Under the pieces are notes generated by a model. It did no database searches. It was not told where the DNA came from and saw only the letters and a list, made by a program, of their open reading frames with translations. Source: Prostheceraeus crozeri (Eukaryota; Platyhelminthes; Polycladida; Euryleptidae). Taken from it: a stretch of 64,000 nucleotides of DNA. A program made the position numbers and the translations under genes. The stretch's first letter is position 1, and each line of letters opens with the position of its first letter. Location of the stretch: positions 1 to 64,000 of the forward strand of contig CAJQUW010009333.1 of assembly GCA_907163375.1 (NCBI GenBank). The letters are read 5' to 3'. Shown piece by piece: positions 23,501 to 35,500 of this stretch.

Positions 23501-26500
23501 CCAGAGAGAGAGAGAGAGATGCGTGCGTGCTGTGATATCACGTCGCACACACCAAAACACACATCGATGCGTGGCTTCGATTCAATGTATGCACTATACA
23601 GTGAGCAATGCCGAGGAGAGGATGTGAAGCCATCAAGTGAACTAATTTTCGTACGCCTGCTACTTTCTTTAATAATGATCGGAAGGGCCAACATTATGGA
23701 GAAAACTTGTGCGCAATGATCTGAATTCTTCGAATCTGAAGGAATTGTGGCAATCGAAGCACTTTGCTGGAACTCACATTAATCCGCAAGCGACGCACGA
23801 CTTTTCTCCTATCTCTGTAAGGTATTAGGAATTCCTTTTTGCCCACTTAATAGGTTCCTCGATGTGCCAGCGATCTCGTATTAATCACACTTCTAGCAAA
23901 CCGAAGCAGATAAACAAGATATTTAATTCTGTGGCCAAGCACTTAACCACTCTGCCACGGAGACCACTCGTAATCAAAGGACAATTAGCAATTGGTTGAG
24001 TTACATATTCCCGGTCGATTAATTAAGTTTCGAAAGTCCGACACCACAACGCAGAAATTTTGAAAATACCGATAGTCATTATCCTTTATGTGATATCTAA
24101 GCCATGATACTATCATTATGTGTTGCTGCTTCATTAAGTCATTCAGATAAGATATCTGTGCACTTATTGTGACTGATGAAGTTTGAAATTCACACTTTAA
24201 ATTCAAATTAACTTTGTCGATATCATCAATCTCTCTCATTATACTTTGAAGTCATTTGCAAGAATGAAAAAAGAGTGTTTCCGTGTTGCTAACAAAGTCA
24301 ATAAAATGTTTGGTACCATCAAAATGGCAATCAAATTTCCTGACAATCATTCTATGTTAACTATGTACAAGTCGAATGTTCGGCCAATCGTATAGCACTC
24401 ATCAATTGTATGGTCACCTTACTTCGTGAAGGATTCCGACGCGGTTGAAAAAGTCCAACGACGATTTACCAAGTATCTGTGTGGCATGAAAGATGTGAGC
24501 TATTTAGATCGTTTGAGAACTTTAAATATTTATTCGAAAACGAAGACAACGCACGGACATGATTTTCATGTTCAAGATCATGAAAGGCTCCGTAGATCTA
24601 AACGTGTCAAGCTTCTTTGCGTATTCTAATCATTTTCGAACATGTGGACATACATATCGCCTCCTACGTCGCCCCGCTCGTTTAATTAATCGGCCTGACT
24701 TTTTCACCCACCGTGTCGTTTCTAGATGGAATGACTTATCTGCTTTTTGTGTAGATGCTCGCACGATCAATTGTTTTACAAGAAGACTTGACTATTTTTA
24801 TGAAAAAATCCTTTGACTTTGACTCGGACTGGCGCATTTCATTCGTCATCTTGCTGTGAAACATCCGGAATGGACAGTGTCGCAAATTCGAAATGATTTA
24901 AGTTTTATTACAAGCTAGAAGCCGTAAAGATTTTGCATGGTTGCGATTTATTGCCATACCGGTTTCAAATACCGTGGTATCCATCATCAGTGGCGATAAT
25001 GCAACAAACGGACAGGATTATATACAATTTTGGACATGAAATCGATGATGAACACATTTAAAAAAGAGATCCGGACAGTCACAAGGCATGAGCACAAATT
25101 AAAATTGTCAGTGGGCATGGAAATAGAATGAGCCACGCATTGATTTAAAAGATTAAAAGATTTAAATTTTGTGAGTCCCTTCCCAAGCGCGGACACTATT
25201 TGTCGACGACTTCGAGTTAATTCCAAATTAATTTCAACCAAACCTCTTCTATTAAAGAAGAACACAAAGGAGCTATTTCGCACCGAATTCAAGTCATGGA
25301 CTCCTGAAATGTGGTCCACTATGATGTTTTCCGACAGACTAACATCGAACAGTTCAGTAAAACAGCTATTCGTGTACGTCGCCCACTAGGAAAACGTTAT
25401 TGTCTCAAATATGTGCGAACTTCTGTGAAAAAAACATCACAAACTATGATTTGGGTCGCAATTTCCTCAAAAGGATGTGCTGCTTTGTCTTTCGTTCGTC
25501 CAGGAGAAACCATAAATGCGACGAGATACCTTTCTATTCTAAAGGAGAAGTTGCCTAACCACATGGCAATTCACTCTTGTGAATATTTTCAACAAGATGG
25601 CGCCCCTTGACATTGCGTAAAATCTGCTCACAATTGGATCGCACAAATATACTTTGAGCTTTTGTCGCCTTGGCCTGATCGAATCCGGACTGTTAAACCC
25701 CATAGAAAACTGTTGAAGTGTATTGAAAAGTCTCCAGCTCTTTGAGTGAACTGAAGAAAAACATCCTGAGTGTCTGGACTCAAGAAATATCTGTTCATTA
25801 CTGCAAAATCCTTATTGACTCAATTCCCCGACAAATTGCCAAAGTCCCTGGCCAATCACTGGCGCTCCAATAAGTACTGATGTCTATTTAAACTTTTCAT
25901 TAGTACTTGCTGATGACTTATTTGTTAGTTTCTGACTTTTCTTATGTTTCGAGAAACATTATCTCAGGTCTTAGTAACAATACTGTATTGTTATGAGAAA
26001 AATGCAATTGTAAAGCTTTTGGTAAAGCGCTTTCCCTTAAATTCACTGGGGGTCTCACACATTTGCAAACGAGTGCATACATAATTTGCTACGTCGGACA
26101 GAATGGCCAATTCATGGATTGTGATAAGTGGAAAAATCTTCTCACCTGACGTTCGAGGCCTTCCACGTGACTCATCAGATATTGTTTGTCCTTTTTCAGT
26201 TTGGCATTTTCATCACCTATGTGTCTTTCCGCAAATTCAGCCTCTGCCAGCCGTTTCTGAGTTAAATTATTGTCCAACTTTTGTGTATTCAGGAGAGTTT
26301 CATGTTTGGCGGTCTGAAAAGATGAGATCAGTTTGTCAGCATTAAAAGGTCTGTGTGATTTTTGAATCTTAACTTTTTGGGTTCTTTCGGAACTTAGGCA
26401 ACTAACTAGGCCCATCAGTCATCATCGCAGATTGTCCACGCGGGAAACAGTTGATGCTCATGGTTCGAACATGTATTTATCAACTGTACTGCGTCCCTAG

Positions 26501-29500
26501 ACGTTCTATTCAACTGTACTGCGTCCCTAGACGTTCTATTCAACTGTACTGCGTCCCTAAACGTTCTATTCAACTGCACTGCGTCCCTAGACATTCTATT
26601 CAACTGTACTGCGTCCCTAAACGTTCTATTCAACTGCACTGCGTCCCTAGACGTTCTATTCAATTGTACTGCGTCCCTAGACATTCTATTCAACTGCAAT
26701 GCGTCCCTAGACGTTCTATTCAACTGCACTGCGTCCCTAGACGTTCTATTCAACTGTACTGCGTCCCTAGACATTCTATTCAACTGCACTGCGTCCCTAG
26801 ACGTTCTATTCAACTGTACTGCGTTCCTAGACGTTCTATTCAACTGTACTGCGTCCCTAAACGTTCTATTCAACTGTACTGCGTCCCTAGACATTCTATT
26901 CAACTGCACTGCGTCCCTAGACGTTCTATTCAACTGTACTGCGTTCCTAGACGTTCTATTCAACTGTACTGTGTCCATAGACGTTCTATTCAACTGCACT
27001 GCGTCCCTAGACATTCTATTCAACTGTACTGCGTCCCTAAACGTTCTATTCAACTGCACTGCGTCCCTAGACATTCTATTCAACTGTACTGCGTCCCTAA
27101 ACGTTCTATTCAACTGCACTGCGTCCCTAGACGTTCTATTCAACTGCACTGCGTCCCTAGACGTTCTATTCAACTGTACTGCGTCCCTAGACATTCTATT
27201 CAACTGCACTGCGTCCCTAGACGTTCTATTCAACTGTACTGCGTTCCTAGACGTTCTATTCAACTGTACTGCGTCCCTAAACGTTCTATTCAACTGCACT
27301 GCGTCCCTAGACATTCTATTCAACTGTACTGCGTCCCTAGACATTCTATTCAACTGTACTGCGTCCCTAGACATTCTATTCAACTGTACTGCGTCCCTAG
27401 ACGTTCTATTCAACTGTACTGCGTCCCTAGACATTCTATTCAACTGTACTGCGTCCCTAGACATTCTATTCAACTGTACTGCGTCCCCCTAGAACGACCT
27501 AGACATTCTATTCAACTCTACTGCGTCCCTAGACATTCTATTCAACTGTACTGCGTCCCTAGACATTCTATTCAACTGTACTGCGTCCCTAGACATTCTA
27601 TTCAACTGTACTGCGTCCCTAGACATTCTATTCAACTGCACTGCGTCCCTAGACATTCTATTCAACTGTACTGCGTCCCTAGACATTCTATTCAACTGCA
27701 ATGCGTCCCTAGACATTCTATTCAATTGTACTGCGTCCCTAGACATTCTATTCAACTGTACTGCGTCCCTAGACATTCTATTCAACTGCACTGCGTCCCT
27801 AGACATTCTATTCAACTGTACTGCGTCCCTAGACGTTCTATTCAATTTCACTGCGTCCCTAGACGTTCTATTCAACTGCACTGCGTCCCTAGACGTTCTA
27901 TTCAACTGCACTGCGTCCCTAGACATTCTATTCAACTGTACTGCGTTCCTAGACGTTCTATTCAACTGTACTGCGTCCCTAGACATTCTATTCAACTGCA
28001 CTGCGTCCCTAGACGTTCTATTCAATTTCACTGCGTCCCTAGACGTTCTATTCAACTGCACTGCGTCCCTAGACGTTCTATTCAACTGCACTGCGTCCCT
28101 AGACATTCTATTCAACTGTACTGCGTTCCTAGACGTTCTATTCAACTGTACTGCGTCCCTAAACGTTCTATTCAACTGCACTGCGTCCCTAGACATTCTA
28201 TTCAACTGTACTGCGTCCCTAGACATTCTATTCAACTGTACTGCGTCCCTAGACATTCTATTCAACTGTACTGCGTCCCTAGACATTCTATTCAACTGTA
28301 CTGCGTCCCTAGACGTTCTATTCAACTGCACTGCGTCCCTAGACATTCTATTCAACTGTACTGCGTCCCTAGACATTCTATTCAACTGTACTGCGTCCCT
28401 AGACATTCTATTCAACTGTACTGCGTCCCTAGACGTTCTATTCAACTGTACTGCGTCCCTAAACGTTCTATTCAACTGCACTGCGTCCCTAAACGTTCTA
28501 TTCAACTGCACTGCGTCCCTAGACATTCTATTCAACTGTACTGCGTCCCTAGACATTCTATTCAACTCTACTGCGTCCCTAGACGTTCTATTCAACTGTA
28601 CTGCGTCCCTAGACATTCTATTCAACTGTACTGCGTCCCTAGACATTCTATTCAACTGTACTGCGTCCCTAGACATTCTATTCAACTGTACTGTGTCCTT
28701 AGACGTTCTATTCAATTGTACTGCGTCCCTAGACGTTCTATTCAACTGTACTGCGTCCCTAAACGTTCTATTCAACTGTACTGCGTCCCTAAACGTTCTA
28801 TTCAACTGCACTGCGTCCCTAGACATTCTATTCAATTGTACTGCGTCCCTAGACATTCTATTCAACTGTACTGCGTCCCTAGACATTCTATTCAACTGTA
28901 CTGCGTCCCTAGACATTCTATTCAACTGTACTGCGTCCCTAGACATTCTATTCAACTGTAGTGCGTCCCTAGACATTCATTTCAACTGTACTGCGTCCCT
29001 AGACATTCTATTCAACTGTACTGCGTCCCTAGACATTCTATTCAACTGTACTGCGTCCCTAGACATTCTATTCAACTGCAATGCGTCCCTAGACATTCTA
29101 TTCAACTGTACTGCGTCCCTAGACATTCTATTCAACTGCACTGCGTCCCTAGACGTTCTATTCAATTTCACTGCGTCCCTAGACGTTCTATTCAACTGCA
29201 CTGCGTCCCTAGACGTTCTATTCAACTGTACTGCGCCCCTAAACGTTCTATTCAACTGCACTGCGTCCCTAGACGTTCTATTCAATTGTACTGCGTCCCT
29301 AGACATTCTATTCAATTGTACTGCGTCCCTAGACATTCTATTCAACTGTACTGCGTCCCTAGACGTTCTATTCAACTGCACTGCGTCCCTAGACGTTCTA
29401 TTCAACTGCACTGCGTCCCTAGACATTCTATTCAACTGTACTGCGTCCCTAGACATTCTATTCAACTGTACTGCGTCCCTAGACATTCTATTCAACTGTA

Positions 29501-32500
29501 CTGCGTCCCTAGACGTTCTATTCAACTGCACTGCGTCCCTAGACGTTCTATTCAACTGTACTGCGTCCCTAGACATTCTATTCAACTGCACTGCGTCCCT
29601 AGACGTTCTATTCAACTGTACTGCGTTCCTAGACGTTCTATTCAACTGTACTGCGTCCCTAGACATTCTATTCAACTGTACTGCGTCCCTAAACGTTCTA
29701 TTCAACTGTACTGCGTCCCTAGACATTCTATTCAACTGTACTGCGTCCCTAGACGTTCTATTCAACTGTACTGCGTCCCTAGACATTCATTTCAACTGTA
29801 CTGCGTCCCTAGACATTCTATTCAACTGTACTGCGTCCCTAGACATTCTATTCAACTGCACTGCGTCCCTAGACATTCTATTCAACTGTACTGCGCCCCT
29901 AGACGTTCTATTCAACTGCACTGCGTCCCTAGACATTCTATTCAACTGTACTGTGTCCCTAGACATTCTATTCAACTGTACTGCGTCCCTAGACGTTCTA
30001 TTCAACTGCACTGCGTCCCTAAACGTTCTATTCAACTGTACTGCGTCCCTAGACATTCTATTCAATTGTACTGCGTCCCTAGACGTTCTATTCAACTGCA
30101 ATGCGTCCCTAGACATTCTATTCAACTGTAATGCGTCCCTAGACATTCTATTCAATTGTACTGCGTCCCTAGACATTCTATTCAATTGTACTGCGTCCCT
30201 AGACGTTCTATTCAACTGCAATGCGTCCCTAGACATTCTATTCAACTGTAATGCGTCCCTAGACATTCTATTCAATTGTACTGCGTCCCTAGACATTCTA
30301 TTCAACTGTACTGCGTCCCTAGACATTCTATTCAACTGCACTGCGTCCCTAGACATTCTATTCAACTGTACTGCGTCCCTAGACATTCTATTCAACTGTA
30401 CTGCGTCCCTAGACATTCTATTCAACTGTACTGCGTCCCTAAACGTTCTATTCAACTGTACTGCGTCCCTAAACGTTCTATTCAACTGCACTGCGTCCCT
30501 AGACATTCTATTCAATTGTACTGCGTCCCTAGACATTCTATTCAACTGCAATGCGTCCCTAGACATTCTATTCAACTGTACTGCGTCCCTAGACATTCTA
30601 TTCAATTGTACTGCGTCCCTAGACGTTCTATTCAACTGCACTGCGTCCCTAGACATTCTATTCAACTGTACTGCGTCCCTAGACATTCTATTCAACTGTA
30701 CTGCGTCCCTAGACGTTCTATTCAACTGTACTGCGCCCCTAGACGTTCTATTCAACTGTACTGCGTCCCTAGACGTTCTATTCAACTGTACTGCGTCCCT
30801 AGACATTCTATTCAACTGTACTGCGTCCTTAGACGTTCTATTCAACTGTACTGCGTCCCTAAACGTTCTATTCAACTGCACTGCGTCCTTAGACGTTCTA
30901 TTTAACTGCACTGCGTCCCTAGACGTTCTATTCAACTGTACTGCGTCGCTAAACGTTCTATTCAACTGCACTGCGTCCCTAGACGTTCTATTCAATTGTA
31001 CTGCGTCCCTAGACGTTCTATTCAACTGTACTGCGTCCCTAGACATTCTATTCAACTGTACTGCGTTCCTAGACGTTCTATTCAACTGTACTGCGTCCCT
31101 AAACGTTCTATTCAACTGTACTGCGTCCTTAGACGTTCTATTCAACTGTACTGCGTCCCTAGACATTCTATTCAACTGTACTGCGTCCCTAGACATTCTA
31201 TTCAACTGCAATGCGTCCCTGGACATTCTATTCAATTGTACTGCGTCCCTAGACGTTCTATTCAACTGCACTGCGTCCCTAGACGTTCTGTTCAACTGTA
31301 CTGCGTCCCTAGACATTCTATTCAACTGTACTGCGTCCCTAGACGTTCTATTCAACTGTACTGCGTTCCTAGACGTTCTATTCAACTGTACTGCGTCCCT
31401 AGACATTCTATTCAACTGTACTGCGTCCCTAAACGTTCTATTCAACTGTACTGCGTCCCTAGACATTCTATTCAACTGTACTGTGTCCCTAGACATTCTA
31501 TTCAACTGTACTGCGTTCCTAGACGTTCTATTCAACTGCACTGCGTCCCTAAACGTTCTATTCAACTGTACTGCGTCCCTAAACGTTCTATTCAACTGTA
31601 CTGCGTCCCTAAACGTTCTATTCAACTGCACTGCGTCCCTAGACATTCTATTCAATTGTACTGCGTCCCTAGACATTCTATTCAACTGTACTGCGCCCCT
31701 AGACATTCTATTCAACTGTACTGCGTCCCTAGACATTCTATTAAATTGTACTGCGTCCCTAGACATTCTATTCAACTGTAGTGCGTCCCTAAACGTTCTA
31801 TTCAACTGCACTGCGTCCCTAAACGTTCTATTCAACTGCACTGCGTCCCTAGACATTCTATTCAACTGTACTGCGTCCCTAAACGTTCTATTCAACTGCA
31901 CTGCGTCCCTAGACGTTCTATTCAACTGCACTGCGTCCCTAAACGTTCTATTCAACTGCACTGCGTCCCTAGACATTCTATTCAACTGCACTGCGTCCCT
32001 AGACATTCTATTCAACTGCACTGCGTCCCTAGACGTTCTATTCAACTGTACTGCGTCCCTAAACGTTCTATTTTTGATTTGAAAGTCAACAAAAGAAAGC
32101 TATTTGTCCATCCTTCATCGCCACGGAGTTTCAAGTATTTAGCAGTTCAGGAAACCAATCGCGGGATTCGAATTTTATTAGATGCGAGCTTCCAACTGCT
32201 TCCTTTTTCTTCAGACGGACAGAGGCAGACTTCTACCTTAAACATGATCGTATTCGTGTCGCGAACACATGCGACTCTTTCTTGGTTTTGATAGCATTCT
32301 GAAATATTAGAATTGACCTCTCCAGCAAGCCAGTGATAGACAGCAGGATGACTGAATATCTTATCTTAATCTGCTCTCCCACTGAACATTATAATAAGGC
32401 GTCCATAAACAATTTTTTTCATGCTATCTGTTCATGTTCATCAATTACAGGGATCTCATTGGTCAAATTGCTTTTAATAGGGTGCAAAAGCTCCTTGGCA

Positions 32501-35500
32501 TGACCTTTGGCTTAAACTGCATCTGCTAGATTCATAAGTCTATGCTTAATTTGTTGATCAAATTGGATATCTCTCCATCAACCTTGCTTCTCCAAATATT
32601 GTACAACACTAGATGTTGAAGGAAACATTTCGCGACGCCAGTGTTGCGGTCGACAACCCACTTTGCTGAATACCATTGGTTTACTGAATGTGTGCTGCAT
32701 GCACGTAGCTACAGTTCATAGCTATCGCTACAGTGCAGATTCATGATGAAATGATTCAACCACAGAATTAGACAGGTCGTCTCTTCTTCCGTTTGACTAG
32801 AAGGGAAGCATTGGGACATGTAACGCATAGAAATTGACAACAATAAAACCTCTAGAATGGAAATTAAGCTTCATGCAATACACAATAACGGCACATAAAT
32901 CGCACGCATTTTCACTTAGATGCACCTGCCAACGTCTGTATTATTGGGCTAGAATCAGTCACATGAGTAAATCGAAGCTTTTAATTGGTTCTTCATGCCC
33001 CAAATTAGTTCCCTCGGATGTGCCGCGACCTTGAGTCAATTTCCATTCTAGCCAACTTCAGATAAACAATCTATTTCTATGATGTAACGTAAATGAAATG
33101 GCACAATCTCCTGACTAAATACCATAGCAATCGAACAATGAGCAGCCAGTTCAACATTAAACACGCCAAATTGTGTGAAGTTTCAGTGACTGCTATCAAC
33201 CGGATCACACAGCAAAGAGACACGGTCGATGACAAGTTCTACAGAGAAGTTTGTGAACGTTTTTCATGCGCCTGCTAACTTTTTTAAAAATGATCGGAGG
33301 ACCCAACATTATCGAGAAAACTTCTGCGCAATGATCTGAATTCTTCGAATCTGAAGGAATCGTGGCGATCGGAGCATTTTCAAGGAATTCAGAGCAATCC
33401 GCAAGCGAAGCACGACTATTTTTCCTATCTCTGTAAGGTATTAAAAATTTCTTTTTGCCCACTTATTAAGCTCCTGCATGTGCCATCTGTTTGAATCAGT
33501 TTGCACTTCTAGCAAAGTGATACGATTAAACAATCTAATTCTGTGGATTCAACATTATAGTAATGTTAATCCGACGTCTATGCGGCATTGAAAATGCAGA
33601 ACAAGCGGAACGAGTATAAGAAAAAGTACCTAGAAGTTAAAAATAAATGTAATACAGTCAGCTCACTCACTTTCTACCTAGCAAAGATAAGTGAAACTAT
33701 CTGATCGTAGTGTAGAAGTGCTAACCGCCATTTCTATGGGATTACGTACATGTAGATATGAAATCCTCTGTCGTTAACTAATTTTCCTCGCCTAACGACA
33801 CGAATTCGTGAATATGAAATTGATGGATTAGGGAGACTGATCATAGTTTAGTTGAAGGTAAGGTTGAATTGTTATAAAAAATGTTATAAAATTTGTTTCA
33901 TTCACTACTAAAATCTGTGTCAGTAAATTGGCATAGAAAATGTTTAATTCTTTATTACATTGATAAAGAAGCCTATAAGCATTGCAGAGTGCCAGATCGT
34001 CTGGGCAATGAATAGAAAGATGTCCTCGGACGAACAAATTAAGCCCATAATTCCTTGGCAGCCGTAGACGCTGCGTTTCCCCGCACAAGGGCCCGTCAGA
34101 TATTTAAAACATCTAGAATAGCTGAACAAACTGAAGGACCGCCCAACAGGCTGCTCTATCCTGGCTTTGCAGTGCGCTTGATGATCACAAAGATTGTAGA
34201 GAGCCAGATCGTCTGAGTATAGAATTGACTGATGTCCTCAGACTTGAAAAAGTGTTCGTTTAAGTCTGAGGAAAGAGTAATTCAAATATTGTGGTATAAA
34301 GTGGATATACCCTACTGACATTAACATTATAAGGTTGGGAACCACTGCTTTAGATGAATTAGAAGCATGAAATATCATTTCAAGACTGAACCTAGCTGAA
34401 CCCGCTCAAAAATGAAATGCCTTTTTTGCATCACCCTGTATACTAGGTCCTTCCCAATCTATACAGCACAAAATGTCTATAGAAGGCCTATTCACAATGT
34501 GACAATGGCGCCTAGCGTTAATATGAGCTATACGAGGTGATGAACAGCATCATATAAATGAACAATCAAATGCAAAAGCTAGAAATAGATGCTTATGAAT
34601 GTTAGTAACATGTTACCAGAGCGAATATCTATCTGCTCGTGTGAATATTTCATCGCAGAATTATTATTTGAAGGAACTACAATAACTTGCTCTAGAACAA
34701 GCCATATCTTCTTGAATTCTAATCAAGACCTTCGGGAAAGTCATTGAAGAATTCCGTACCTGAGATTCCAACCGTTCACACCTGGCCTTTTCTTGAACCA
34801 TCTCTTCTCGCAGCCGTTTGTTCTCGAACTCTAACTCCTTCTGTCTTTCACGAAGGCGTGAAATCTCCAATATTTCACCTGATCGTTTTGTGTCGAAGGT
34901 TTCACGCATTTCTTTCTCCTGAAAAGATTGATGAACGTTTGGAAAAGAAAGCAGATGTCAACTACTAATCTGTGATGACAATTATGATGTTTGTCTCAAC
35001 TTAGAACTTTATAGGACATCACACAGTTTTGTACGAAGCAATTAATCTGTTGAAGAATGCAAGATAACTTGCTCTCAGTTGTAGGAAGTGATAGAAAGCG
35101 GAGTCGTTCGGCACATTTATATGATGCTTATCGAAATAGCTCAACATGCTTGGAAGTTAAATGAAAAATAATGCAACCTAGTAACCTAGCAACCTAGTCC
35201 ATCCTGTCTCCGTGGCACAGTGTCTAAGTGCGTGGCCTTGTCAGCTGCCGGTCCTGAGGTCGAGCCCCGAAGGTGTCATTGGAAGTCGTGAGGAAAGGCA
35301 TCCTGTCTCCGTGGCACAGTGGATACGTGCTTGGCCTTGTGAGCTGCCGGTCCTGAGGTCGAGCCCCGAAGGTGTCATTGGAAGTCGTGAGGAAAGGCAT
35401 CCTGTCTCCGTGGCACAGTGGTTACGTGCTTGGCCTTGTGAGCTGCCGGTCCTGAGGGCGAGCCACGAAGGTGTCATTGGAAGTCGTGAGGAAAGGCATC

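Noticed and set aside
24987-25319. 110-codon minus-strand frame as a PLE N-terminus (GKGL-like word)
   Set aside because: It mostly overlaps the complement of the Tc1 body, and the order relative to the PLE tail is wrong for an element start.
26475-32071. CRISPR array
   Set aside because: The units are directly joined with no variable spacers, and the context is eukaryotic.
26415-32082. Very long open frames (up to 1129 codons) on both strands
   Set aside because: They are by-products of a stop-free 30-bp satellite whose period is a multiple of three. Frames are open on both strands at once and substitutions ignore codon position.
33093-33278. Open frames shared at 33093, 38878 and 23519
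   Set aside because: They are part of the MITE family A body and are interrupted differently in each copy.
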